This document shows positions 42,501 through 51,286 of a stretch of 64,000 nt of DNA, piece after piece. Both the position numbers and the translations under genes were made by a program. How positions within the stretch are numbered: the first letter of the stretch is position 1; every line of letters begins with the position of its first letter. The notes beneath the pieces are model-generated. The model worked only from the letters and a program-made list of their open reading frames with translations. It was not told where the DNA came from and made no database searches. Source of the DNA: Pseudomonas monteilii NBRC 103158 = DSM 14164 (GTDB lineage: Bacteria; Pseudomonadota; Gammaproteobacteria; Pseudomonadales; Pseudomonadaceae); NCBI RefSeq assembly GCF_000730605.1, contig NZ_BBIS01000009.1, positions 1 to 64,000 on the forward strand, read 5' to 3'.

Positions 42501-43783
42501 TGGCCGCGCTTTTGTTTCAGCAGTGCTACGGCGCGGTCGGCGCGCACGTCGTGGTATTCCACCAACTGCCGGGCAACCCAGTCCACCTCATCGCCTCGGG
42601 CGCCCGCCACCACGGCAATATTGCGCGCATGCAGGGCCATGTGGCCGCGCTGGATGCCTTCGGTGGCCAGGGCGCGCATGGCCCCGAGGTTTTGCGCCAG
42701 GCCTACGGCCACGGCAATCTCAGCGAGCGCCTGGGCTGTTTTCACGCCGAGGATGCGCAGCGACAGTTGCGCCAGCGGATGGGTTTTGGTGGCGCCGCCG
42801 ACCAGGCCTACGGGCATCGGCATTTCCAGGGTGCCGACCAAATGGCCGTTGTTGTCCTTTTCCCAGGTGGTCAGCGAGCCGTAGTGACCACTGCGGCAGG
42901 CATACGCATGGGCGCCGGCTTCCACTGCACGCCAGTCGTTGCCAGTGGCGACGATCAGTGGGTCGATGCCATTCATGATGCCCTTGTTGTGGGTGGCCGC
43001 GCGGTAAGGGTCGACCGCAGCGAAGGCGTAGGCGTCGAGGATGCCTTCGATCACTGCCTCGCCACTGAATTCGGCCGTTTCCAGTTGCTGCGGAGTAATC
43101 CGCACCTGGGCCCTGGCCAGGCGCAGGTCGGCCAGGTTGGACAGAATGCGCAGGCGTACCTGGCCCCCGGTGATGGCTTCCATCAGCGGCGCAACGGCCT
43201 CGGCCATGGTATTGACGGTGTTGGCGCCCATGGCATCGCGTACATCGACGATCAGGTGCGCCACCAGCATCGGGCCACGCGGGGTATCGGCGAAGGTGTG
43301 CACTTCGATGTCGCGGCAGCCGCCGCCGAGGCTGTTGAGCAACTGGTCCTTGCGGTTGGCCAGTTCAATGATTTCGTCTTTGCGGCGCAGCAGGCTCAGG
43401 CGTGCATTGAGCGGGTCCTGTATGCCGACGATCTGTACCTGGGCATGCATCAGCGGGGCGCTGCTGGAGGTGGTGAAGCCGCCGTTGGCACGGGCCAGCT
43501 TGGCCATGTACGAAGCAGCGGCGACGATCGAGGGCTCTTCCACCACCAGCGGCACCAGCACATCACGGCCATTGATCTGGAAGTTGCTGGCCACGGCATA
43601 GGGCAGCTCGAAGGTGCCGATGACGTTTTCGATCATGCCGTTGGCGATGTCCATCGGCAGGGCACCGGCGTTGGCCAGCAGGCTGACATCGTCGTGGCTC
43701 AGGCCGAGCAACTGGCCGATGTGGTCCAGGCGCGCGGCAGGGGACAGGTTACGGAAAGCGGGCAGGCGGGAATCGAGGCTCAT
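42497..43783 (-). CDS. mvaA: Class II (NAD-dependent) HMG-CoA reductase, catabolic
   Basis: A 428-residue enzyme of exactly the length of the Pseudomonas mevalonii enzyme. The catalytic residues fall at the same numbers: Glu83 (VEEPS), Lys267 (THNKGIM), Asp283 (GNDWRAV) and His381 (GHMALHARN). The cofactor motif is DAMGANTVN at about 183-191. Here it acts in the oxidative direction, turning mevalonate plus CoA into HMG-CoA with NAD+. It is the first gene of the mva operon, divergent from a MocR-type regulator. Confidence 0.97.
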
Positions 43784-43875
43784 GAGGGTACCGTTGGCGT
43801 CATTGTTGTTGGGCGGCGGCTTGAGCGCGTCGCCGGCGTGGTGCTAAATGTGCAGCCACTGTGCCCTTGATTGAA

Positions 43876-43910
43876 GGTACAGTTTTGCCCAACAGTACCC
43901 AGACTGTACC
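43876..43910. promoter_or_regulatory. Operator candidate between mvaA and the MocR gene
   Basis: GGTACAGT at 43876 and ACTGTACC at 43903 form a perfect inverted repeat. A third unit, CAGTACCC at 43893, is in direct repeat with CTGTACCC 12 bp on. Direct plus inverted repeats near the start of a MocR gene fit the pattern reported for MocR regulators. Confidence 0.6.
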
Positions 43911-43933
43911 CATGACAGCACAGGAGCCAGCCG

Positions 43934-45301
43934 ATGCCTCGTGTCACCCTTGCCCAGCAAGTCGCCGATGCGGTCGAGCAGCAGATCCGCACAGGCGTGC
44001 TGAAGGTTGGCGACCGCCTGCCGTCGTTACGCGAGTACATGCGTTTGCACGGACACTCGAAAAATACGGTGATCACCGCGTACGAGATTCTCGCCTCTCA
44101 AGGGTTGGTGGAGGCGCGCCACGGGCAGGGGTTTTTTGTCGGTGCGCAGGTGCAGGCCGCCGAGCTGGATGAAACACCGCCGTACACCCGGGCCATGGAC
44201 ACCATCTGGATGATGCGGCAGCAGTTCGTTCGCGAACCCGGGCTGGCGCCGTTGGGTGAAGGTTTTGCGCCGGTGGCCTGGCTGCAGGACATGCGCCTCG
44301 ACAAATTCACCCGGCAAGCGATGCGCAGTGGTGCAGGGAACCTGTTTCGTTATGGCAATCGCCTGGGCAACCCCGGCCTGCGCCAGAGCCTGGTGCGCAA
44401 GCTGGCCAGCTACGCCATCAGTGCCACCCCCCGGCAAATCGTGACCACCCACGGCGCCAACCATGCACTGGACCTGATCATTCGCCGCTTCGTGGTACCG
44501 GGCGATGCGGTGCTGGTGGAAAACCCGGGTTACTACCCGCTGTTCGGCAAGCTGCAACTGCACGGCGCACGGCTGCTGAGCGTGCCGCGCCTGGCGGACG
44601 GCCCGGACATGGATGCGCTGGAAGCCATGCTGCGCGTCGAACGGCCCCGGCTGTTCTTCATCCAGTCGGTGTGCCACAACCCTACCGGCTCGGATATCTC
44701 CCCGGCCAAGGCCCATCGCTTGCTGCAACTGGCCGAGCGGCACGACTTGCTGCTGGTCGAAGACGACGCACTGGCAGACTTCAAGCCCAGCTCGGCGCTC
44801 AAGGTGGCGGCGCTCGACCAACTGAGGCGTTCGCTGTACATCGGCAGTTTCTCGAAATCAGTGTCGGCGGCCTTGCGGGTGGGTTACATCGCAGGGAGCA
44901 AGGAGGTCATCGACGAGTTGGCCGACCTGCAGATGATGTTGCACACCAGTTGTTCGGAACTGTGCGAACGCACGGCGGATGTGATCCTCAGCGAAGGGCA
45001 TTTCCTACGGCACCTGATGCGCCTTCAGGACCGGGTGCGGGAAGCCACCGCCGGTGGGCTGCGGGTGCTGGACGAACTAGGTGCCGAGGTGTTCTGTCGG
45101 CCGGAACAAAGCCTGTACCTGTGGGCGCGTTTTCCGGGGATCGAAGACACCGCGTTGCTGACCCGCGAAGTGCAGGGCAGGGGGGTAATGCTGGCACCGG
45201 GGGCGATCTTCCAGACCAACCAGAAGGCCGTGACGCCCTGGACCCGGTTGAATGTGGCCTATTTGCAGGAACCGGTGTTTGCGCAGTGCATTCGCGGTTG
45301 A
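43934..45301 (+). CDS. MocR-type regulator (GntR HTH fused to aminotransferase-like domain)
   Basis: A 455-residue protein. The N-terminal GntR winged helix (about 1-70) reads LAQQVADAVEQQIRTGVLKV, then LPSLREYMRLHGHSKNTV and GLVEARHGQGFFV. The C-terminal PLP-binding fold-type I domain (about 90-455) has TTHGANHALDLI, HNPTGSDIS and the PLP lysine in IGSFSKSVSAALRVGY. It lies divergent to mvaA with a strong repeat operator between, so it probably controls mevalonate catabolism. P. mevalonii is reported to use a different regulator type, which makes this arrangement worth checking. AGGAG lies 8 bp before the ATG. Confidence 0.9.
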   Translation: MPRVTLAQQVADAVEQQIRTGVLKVGDRLPSLREYMRLHGHSKNTVITAYEILASQGLVEARHGQGFFVGAQVQAAELDETPPYTRAMDTIWMMRQQFVREPGLAPLGEGFAPVAWLQDMRLDKFTRQAMRSGAGNLFRYGNRLGNPGLRQSLVRKLASYAISATPRQIVTTHGANHALDLIIRRFVVPGDAVLVENPGYYPLFGKLQLHGARLLSVPRLADGPDMDALEAMLRVERPRLFFIQSVCHNPTGSDISPAKAHRLLQLAERHDLLLVEDDALADFKPSSALKVAALDQLRRSLYIGSFSKSVSAALRVGYIAGSKEVIDELADLQMMLHTSCSELCERTADVILSEGHFLRHLMRLQDRVREATAGGLRVLDELGAEVFCRPEQSLYLWARFPGIEDTALLTREVQGRGVMLAPGAIFQTNQKAVTPWTRLNVAYLQEPVFAQCIRG

Positions 45302-45324
45302 GCAAGTGATGTGTCGCCTGTACC

Positions 45325-45418
45325 GGCCTTTTCGCGGGTAAACCCGCTCCCACAAGGATCGCACCGTTTTCGAAACCTGCGCTGTACCTGTGGGAGCGGG
45401 TTTACCCGCGAAAAGGCC
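45325..45418. repeat. BIME: inverted pair of REP elements
   Basis: GGCCTTTTCGCGGGTAAACC at 45325 is mirrored at the end by GGTTTACCCGCGAAAAGGCC; CTCCCACA and TGTGGGAG complete the two REP units, about 30 bp apart. It lies between the convergent MocR and dsdA genes. Confidence 0.85.
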
Positions 45419-45457
45419 AGTACAGGCAACCCATTCAGGGGCTTTGATAAGCGCAGC

Positions 45458-46795
45458 CTACAGGCTGCGGCCTTTCGCCAGATAAGCCTCAAACTCGGTT
45501 TCTGGAACCATGCTGCCGCCCGTACCCCACACAAGGTGAGTGGCATTTTGCAGATGCGTTGGGGTAAAGCCCTGGCGAGCCAGATACTCGTCTGCCTGTA
45601 ACACCCGTGCCATGCCAGGTACGCCAGCAAGCGCAGAAGGCTCCAGCTTGACCCTGTCCTGCTCGTGGGCGATGACCATCAAGCGGTACAGTTCTTCGTC
45701 GGTCACGGTGTAGTAACCATCAATCAGCCGTTGCATGGCTTTGCCGACAAACCCGGATGGGCGCCCGACCGCCAGGCCGTCGGCGGCGGTGATATTGTCG
45801 ATGCCGAAGTCCTGCACACGGGTTTCATCGTGCAAGCCGGTGTACACCCCCAGCAGCATGCACGGGGAGTGGGTGGGTTCGGCAAAGATGCAATGCACCG
45901 CATCGCCGAACACCAGCTTCAGCCCGAATGCGACACCGCCGGGGCCGCCCCCTACGCCGCACGGCAGGTACACGAACAATGGATGATCAGCGTTCACCTG
46001 GATGCCGGCCTCGTCGAACTGCCGTGCCAGCCGTTCGGCTGCTACGGCATAGCCGAGGAACAGCTGCGGGGAGTTTTCATCGTCGACAAAATAACAGCTG
46101 GGGTCTGAAGCTGCCTGCTGGCGACCTTGCTCGACTGCCACGCTGTAATCGCAGGCGTGCTCTACCACCGTTACGCCGTTGGCGCGCAGCTTGTCCTTCT
46201 TCCATTGCCTGGCGTCAGACGACATGTGCACGCTCACCTGGAAGCCCAGCTTGGCACTCATGATGCCAATCGACAGGCCCAGGTTGCCGGTCGAGCCCAC
46301 GGCGATCTTGTACTGGCTGAAGAATGCGCGGGCCTCATCGTTGGCCAGTCTGGTGTAGTCATCCGACGGGGTGATCAAACCGGCCGCCAAGGCCAGGTCT
46401 TCGGCGTGCTTGAGCACTTCATGAATGCCGCCCCGGGCCTTGATGGATCCGGAGATAGGCAAGTCGCTGTCAGCCTTGAGCCACAGGCTGCCCACGTTTT
46501 GCAGTGAGCCTTCCTCGATAAGCCGTTGGCGAAGCTGCGGCAGCGGGGTGATGTGCGACTCGATCACCCCGCCGGCAGCTGCCGTTTCAGGGAACACAGT
46601 GGCCAGGTAGGGTGCGAAACGCTGCAATCGCGCGCTTGTCGCTTGCACGTCGTCAGCCGTCAGACCTACGTCGTGCAGGGCTTCGGCAGCCTTGGCGATA
46701 CCAGGGTTGAACCAGCTGGTTTCTTTCAGGGCAACCAGGTCGGCGATGATCGGGTGGCTTTTTTGCCAGGCTTCCAGGGTTTTTCCGTGAATCAT
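45458..46795 (-). CDS. dsdA: D-serine ammonia-lyase
   Basis: A 445-residue PLP enzyme deaminating D-serine to pyruvate and ammonia. The N-terminal [13 protein letters not shown] is a DsdA trademark. The PLP lysine is in [14 protein letters not shown], the glycine-rich phosphate loop in [13 protein letters not shown], with [14 protein letters not shown] and the final [12 protein letters not shown]. The start at 46795 (opening IHGKTLEAW) is chosen over an extension to 46825. No dsdC or dsdX is adjacent, so it is probably a stand-alone detoxification or catabolic gene. Confidence 0.96.
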   Translation of the reverse strand: MIHGKTLEAWQKSHPIIADLVALKETSWFNPGIAKAAEALHDVGLTADDVQATSARLQRFAPYLATVFPETAAAGGVIESHITPLPQLRQRLIEEGSLQNVGSLWLKADSDLPISGSIKARGGIHEVLKHAEDLALAAGLITPSDDYTRLANDEARAFFSQYKIAVGSTGNLGLSIGIMSAKLGFQVSVHMSSDARQWKKDKLRANGVTVVEHACDYSVAVEQGRQQAASDPSCYFVDDENSPQLFLGYAVAAERLARQFDEAGIQVNADHPLFVYLPCGVGGGPGGVAFGLKLVFGDAVHCIFAEPTHSPCMLLGVYTGLHDETRVQDFGIDNITAADGLAVGRPSGFVGKAMQRLIDGYYTVTDEELYRLMVIAHEQDRVKLEPSALAGVPGMARVLQADEYLARQGFTPTHLQNATHLVWGTGGSMVPETEFEAYLAKGRSL

Positions 46796-46910
46796 GGTTT
46801 CACCAGTAGCGCAGTATTCGCCCAATTAGAGCTCAGTGGCCGGTGAGACTCAAACGATGACTCCTCACAGCATGCACAAGATCATCGCAGCCTTCAGGTT
46901 ATGCGCAGTA

Positions 46911-46942
46911 CTTGTGGGAGCGGGCTTGCCCGCGAAGAGGCC
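46911..46942. repeat. Single REP element
   Basis: CTTGTGGGAGCGGGCTTGCC followed by CGCGAAGAGGCC is one REP unit of the P. putida family, in the gap between dsdA and the Anbu gene. Confidence 0.75.
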
Positions 46943-46978
46943 TGCACAGGCAGCAGATGTTTCGAGCCGTGTGTTCAT

Positions 46979-47701
46979 TCAGCCATAAGGCGGTGCAGGC
47001 AGCTCCGCCAACAACCGCTTCAACCCATCACTCCACTGCCTGCGAATCTGCTGATAATAGGCATCCTCGTTGGTGATGCGCTTGCGCGTCATGCTTTCGA
47101 GGCTGCCTTTGCGATACACCAGCAAGTCCAGCGGCATGCCCACCGACAGGTTGCTGCGGATGGTGGAATCGAACGAAATCAGGCCGCAACGCAACGCTTC
47201 ATCCAGTGGCGTCTGGTATTGCAGGTTGCGGTCGAGAATAGGCCGCCCGTACTTGCTTTCGCCCAGTTGCAGGAACGGGGTGTCTGGCGTGGCCTGGAAG
47301 AAATTGCCCTGCGCGTAGACGTTGTAGATGGCCATGGGGGCGCCGGCTATCTGGCCGCCGACAATGAATGAACTGCTCAGGTCGATGTCGCCAGTAAGCT
47401 TGCTGCGGTCACGGTTGACCACTTCGCGCAGGGTGTCGGCGACCAGCACCGTTGCATCGTAAAGCGTGGCAACGTTCAGCAGGTGAGGGCCGCTGCCCTG
47501 GCTGCGTTGCTGCAGCAGGTTCACCACCGACTGCGAGGTTGCCAGGTTGCCGGCGGTCTGCAGCACGATCAGCCGCTCGCCCGGCACGCTGAACACGAAC
47601 AACTTGGCAAAGGTGGAGATCTGGTCAATGCCGGCGTTGGTGCGTGAATCGCTGATGAAGACAAGCCCGTCCTCAAGGTGCATGGCAACACAATAAGTCA
47701 T
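46979..47701 (-). CDS. Anbu: bacterial proteasome homologue (Ntn-hydrolase)
   Basis: A 240-residue protein of the proteasome beta-subunit fold. It opens M-T-Y-C-V, so removal of Met exposes Thr1 as nucleophile. Asp17 falls in FISDSRTNAG and a lysine at 32 (TFAKLF) stands close to the expected Lys33. ERLIVLQTAGNLATSQ and SSSFIVGGQIAG are typical of the Anbu family, which assembles into open helical rings. The start at 47701 is required by the Thr1 requirement. It is the last gene of the conserved four-gene set with a transglutaminase, an alpha-E protein and a circularly permuted ATP-grasp enzyme. Confidence 0.92.
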   Translation of the reverse strand: MTYCVAMHLEDGLVFISDSRTNAGIDQISTFAKLFVFSVPGERLIVLQTAGNLATSQSVVNLLQQRSQGSGPHLLNVATLYDATVLVADTLREVVNRDRSKLTGDIDLSSSFIVGGQIAGAPMAIYNVYAQGNFFQATPDTPFLQLGESKYGRPILDRNLQYQTPLDEALRCGLISFDSTIRSNLSVGMPLDLLVYRKGSLESMTRKRITNEDAYYQQIRRQWSDGLKRLLAELPAPPYG

Positions 47702-47774
47702 GCGGTTTCCCTTGTATTGGGTATGGAGTGGTCTTGCCGCACCTGCGCGGCAAGACCGGCCTGCAGCAAACGTG

Positions 47775-48554
47775 TCACTGGCGGTGTACGTGAACGCTGG
47801 CCTGCATCGATTCGATACCGCCGCCGCGGCGCACGCCCCGGACCGGGCAGGCATCGAGGTAGTCCAGGCCAACCGCCAGCTTCAGGTGACGGTCTGGCAG
47901 CGTCAGGCGGTTGGTGATGTCGAAGCTGTACCAGGCGTCGTCGATCCAGGCTTCTGCCCAGGCGTGGCTGGCCAGGTGCTGCTCGTCCTCGGTGCACAGG
48001 TAGCCCGAAACGTAGCGTGCCGGCACCCCCAAGCTGCGGGCGCAGGCCAGGAAGGCGTGGGTGTGGTCCTGGCACACCCCGGCGCCGCCGTTGAATGCTT
48101 CGATCGCGGTGGTACCCACCGAAGTGGCCCCGGGGCTGTAGGGCATGTGCTCGGCCAAGCCTTGCATCAGCCCCGTCAGTGCCGCCCGGTCGCGGTGCTG
48201 GCCACATTGCCGGGTGGCGAACGCCTTGAGTGTGTCATCGGCCTGGGTCAGGCGGCTGACACGCAGGAATGGCAGGGGAGACTGGCTTTCGGCCTCCTGC
48301 TCGCAGTCCGGGTCGATCTCTACCTGCCCGCTGGCAGTCAGCGCCAGGTGGCCGTGGGGTTTGTCCAGGGTCAGCACATGCAGGATGTTGCCGTACGGGT
48401 CGATCTGGCTCTTGACCTTGCAGGGCAGGCCCAGTTGCCATTCATTGATACGCTGGCGTGCGCTGCTGCGCGGCGTCAGGCGCAGGAACTGGATGCTGTT
48501 GCTGACATCGCTGGCATAGCTGTAGGTGGTGTCGTGGCGAATGGACAGTTTCAT
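47775..48554 (-). CDS. Transglutaminase-like cysteine protease of the Anbu operon
   Basis: A 259-residue cytoplasmic protein. An N-terminal beta-rich domain (LSIRHDTTYSYASDVSNSIQ) is followed by the transglutaminase core. Its catalytic triad is visible: Cys in GAGVCQDHTHAF, His in ASHAWAEAW and Asp in YSFDITNR. Such enzymes hydrolyse or transfer at amide bonds; with the ATP-grasp ligase and alpha-E protein they are thought to make and break a peptide tag. It overlaps the alpha-E gene by 4 bp. Confidence 0.92.
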   Translation of the reverse strand: MKLSIRHDTTYSYASDVSNSIQFLRLTPRSSARQRINEWQLGLPCKVKSQIDPYGNILHVLTLDKPHGHLALTASGQVEIDPDCEQEAESQSPLPFLRVSRLTQADDTLKAFATRQCGQHRDRAALTGLMQGLAEHMPYSPGATSVGTTAIEAFNGGAGVCQDHTHAFLACARSLGVPARYVSGYLCTEDEQHLASHAWAEAWIDDAWYSFDITNRLTLPDRHLKLAVGLDYLDACPVRGVRRGGGIESMQASVHVHRQ

Positions 48555-49501
48555 ACAACCTCCAGGTAGGAGTGATGGACCGCCTGGCCCAGTTGGTTGA
48601 CGCGGCCGATGAAGTCGCTCAGCCAGGGGTGTAACCCTGCATCGAGGATTTCATCGATGGCGGTGTAGCGCAGGCGCGCGTTGAGTTCGGCGGCCATGCG
48701 CTGGGCGGCGCGCCCGCTACTGCCCGGCAGACCGGCCAGGATCAGGTCCAGTTCCTCGATGCAGGCATGCAGCGAGCGTGGAACATCCACCCGCAACAGC
48801 AGCAGCTCGGACACCGGCCGCGCGCTGGGGGCGGCGCGATAGATCTCGTTGAAGGCTTCATACGAGGTCAGCGCACGCAGCAAGGCGCTCCACTGGTAAT
48901 AACCACGGGCGGAATCGTCGCTCACCTCTTCGGAGGTTTCGCCGAACATTTCATAGCGCGCATCGAGCAGGCGCAGGGTGTTGTCCGCCCGCTCCAGGAA
49001 GGTGCCCAGGCGAATGAAGCTGTAGGCATCGTTACGCATGATGGTGCCGGAGGTGGCGCCACGGAACAGGTGCGAGCGCTCCTTGACCCAGTCGCAGAAC
49101 TGGCTGATGCCATAGCGGCCAAGGCCATTGCTGGCGATATTGCGCATCTCGATCCAGGTGGCGTTGATGTTTTCCCACATGTCGGCGGTGATGCGGCCAC
49201 GCACCGCATGGGCATTGGTGCGGGCGGCCTGCAGGCAGCAATAGATGCTGCTGGGGTTGGTCGCGTCGAGGGCGAAGAAGTGCAGCATGCGCTCGGTGTC
49301 GAGCTCGGTGTGCCGGCGGATGTAGTCGTCCAGCGTGCCGGATGCTAGCAGCGACATCGCCAGCTCGGCATGGCCATCGCTGCGCCCGGCCTGGGGCATC
49401 AACGACAGCGAATAGCTGACCTCAAGCATGCGCGCGAGGTTTTCTGCACGCTCCAGGTAGCGTGACATCCAGTACAGGTCGGAAGCGGTTCGCGAAAGCA
49501 T
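48551..49501 (-). CDS. Alpha-E domain protein of the Anbu operon
   Basis: A 316-residue all-helical protein that opens with the family hallmark LSRTASDLYWMSRYLERAEN. Later conserved parts are RGRITADMWENINATW, FIRLGTFLERADNTLRLLDA and GYYQWSALLRALTSYEAF. The alpha-E family has no assigned catalytic mechanism and always occurs with the circularly permuted ATP-grasp and transglutaminase genes. It lies 3 bp after the ATP-grasp gene, within one operon. Confidence 0.93.
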   Translation of the reverse strand: MLSRTASDLYWMSRYLERAENLARMLEVSYSLSLMPQAGRSDGHAELAMSLLASGTLDDYIRRHTELDTERMLHFFALDATNPSSIYCCLQAARTNAHAVRGRITADMWENINATWIEMRNIASNGLGRYGISQFCDWVKERSHLFRGATSGTIMRNDAYSFIRLGTFLERADNTLRLLDARYEMFGETSEEVSDDSARGYYQWSALLRALTSYEAFNEIYRAAPSARPVSELLLLRVDVPRSLHACIEELDLILAGLPGSSGRAAQRMAAELNARLRYTAIDEILDAGLHPWLSDFIGRVNQLGQAVHHSYLEVV

Positions 49502-49504
49502 GGT

Positions 49505-50914
49505 TCAGTCCTCCACCACCCAGGTGTCCTTGGTACCGCCGCCCTGCGACGAGTTGACCACCAGCGAGCCCTCCTTCAGCGCCACGCGGGTCAGGCCGCC
49601 GGGCACCAGGCGGGTTTCACTGCCCGAAAGCACAAACGGGCGCAGGTCGATGTGGCGTGGTGCGATGCCGCTGTCGACAAAGGTCGGGCAGGTGGACAGG
49701 CACAAGGTGGGTTGGGCGATATAGGCGTGCGGGCGGGCTTTGATGCGCGCGCGGAAGTCTTCGATCTGGGCACGGGTCGATGCCGGCCCAACCAGCATGC
49801 CATAGCCGCCGGAGCCCTGGGTTTCCTTGACCACCAGTTCGGGCAGGTGGGCCAGGACGTGGGACAGGTCCGCAGGCTTGCGGCACTGCCAGGTGGGCAC
49901 GTTGTTCAGGATCGGCTCTTCGCCCAGGTAGTAGCGGATCATGTCGTCGACATAGGGGTAGATCGACTTGTCGTCGGCCACGCCGGTGCCGACGGCGTTG
50001 GCCAGTACCACATTGCCGGCGCGGTACACCGAGATCAGCCCCGGCACACCGAGCATCGAGTCCGGGTTGAACGACAGCGGGTCGAGGTAGTCGTCGTCCA
50101 GGCGGCGGTAGATCACATCGACCTGCTGCGGGCCGGCGGTGGTGCGCATGTAGACATGCTCGTCACGCACGAACAGGTCTGCGCCTTCCACAAGCTCGAT
50201 GCCCATTTCCCGGGCCAGGAACGCATGCTCGAAATAGGCGCTGTTGAAGCGGCCGGGGGTGAGCAGCACGGCCGTGGGGTTGTCCAGCGGGCTGGCGCTC
50301 TTAAGTGTGTCCAGCAGCAGGTTGGGGTAGTGGTCGATGGGGGCGATACGCTGGGCGGCAAACAGCTCAGGGAACAGGCGCATCATCATCTTGCGGTCTT
50401 CGAGCATGTAGCTGACGCCGCTGGGGGTGCGCAGGTTGTCTTCCAGCACGAAGTAGCTGCCATCGCCATCGCGCACCAGGTCGACACCGGCGATGTGGGC
50501 ATACAGCCCTCGGTGCAGGTCCAGGCCCTGCATGGCGATCTGGTAGCCCTCGTTGGCCAGCACCTGCTCGGGCGGGATGATACCGGCCTTGAGGATGCGC
50601 TGGTCGTGGTAGATGTCCTGCAGGAACAGGTTAAGCGCCTGCACACGCTGTATGCAGCCACGCTCGACCGTGCGCCACTCGCTGGCGCGGATGCTGCGCG
50701 GGATGATATCGAAGGGGATCAGGCGTTCGGTGTCCTGGCTGTCGCCGTACAGGGTGAAGGTGATGCCGGCACGGTGGAACAACAGGTCCGCTTCACGTCG
50801 GCGCTGCTCCAGCAGCTCCAGCGGTGTGTTCGCCAGCCAGCGGGCGAACTCCTGGTAATGCGGGCGGCAACTGCCGTTCGCTTCGTACATTTCATTGAAA
50901 AAAGCCCGGGACAT
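49505..50914 (-). CDS. Circularly permuted ATP-grasp (COOH-NH2 ligase type) protein
   Basis: A 469-residue cytoplasmic protein, first gene of the Anbu operon. ATP-grasp features appear in permuted order: GSYFVLEDNLRTPSGVSYMLEDR near 170, VDVIYRRLDDDYLDPL in the middle, and ELVVKETQGSGGYGMLVG late in the chain. Relatives form peptide bonds using ATP. The start at 50914 is preferred to a GTG at 50920 because AGGAG lies 5 bp ahead. Nothing in the sequence identifies the peptide or tag made. Confidence 0.92.
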   Translation of the reverse strand: MSRAFFNEMYEANGSCRPHYQEFARWLANTPLELLEQRRREADLLFHRAGITFTLYGDSQDTERLIPFDIIPRSIRASEWRTVERGCIQRVQALNLFLQDIYHDQRILKAGIIPPEQVLANEGYQIAMQGLDLHRGLYAHIAGVDLVRDGDGSYFVLEDNLRTPSGVSYMLEDRKMMMRLFPELFAAQRIAPIDHYPNLLLDTLKSASPLDNPTAVLLTPGRFNSAYFEHAFLAREMGIELVEGADLFVRDEHVYMRTTAGPQQVDVIYRRLDDDYLDPLSFNPDSMLGVPGLISVYRAGNVVLANAVGTGVADDKSIYPYVDDMIRYYLGEEPILNNVPTWQCRKPADLSHVLAHLPELVVKETQGSGGYGMLVGPASTRAQIEDFRARIKARPHAYIAQPTLCLSTCPTFVDSGIAPRHIDLRPFVLSGSETRLVPGGLTRVALKEGSLVVNSSQGGGTKDTWVVED

Positions 50915-51286
50915 ACCCACTCCTTGCCGCCGTTGCCGGCAGCTTCATTGCGGTTCATCTGCGTTTTTCAGGGTGCTGCCTTGCTGGGGTCGGTGGGTGC
51001 CGTGTCTCGCGTGAGCCTCGGTTGCGATTGATCACCTGTGCGGTGACCACAACAAGCATTGCAATGAAGGTGCCGAAAACGCAGTGCAGCGGGGATGTTT
51101 AGGGGGAAGCGCCGCGAAACACGGGATTTGGGCGGGTAGTCCGTGGCAGTACGGGACGGTGTTTGCTCTAGCTACGAGTGAGCAACGCCGGGCCGACAGC
51201 CAGGCGTGCATCAAAAAAGGGCGCTTTGAACCCCGTTACCGATTTTGACCCGAACTGGGGCGTGGTCCGCCAAGGCCGCGCAGTTG
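50915..51286. other. Gene-free interval upstream of the Anbu operon
   Basis: A 372-bp stretch between the metR 3' end and the Anbu operon. It must hold the Anbu promoter. An inverted repeat TTGCTC (51163) and GAGCAA (51180) is the only clear dyad. No credible ORF or RNA gene was seen. Confidence 0.4.

Noticed and set aside
51032..51214. A 60-codon minus-strand frame ahead of the Anbu operon
   Set aside because: No ribosome-binding site and random-looking composition in an interval expected to hold a promoter.
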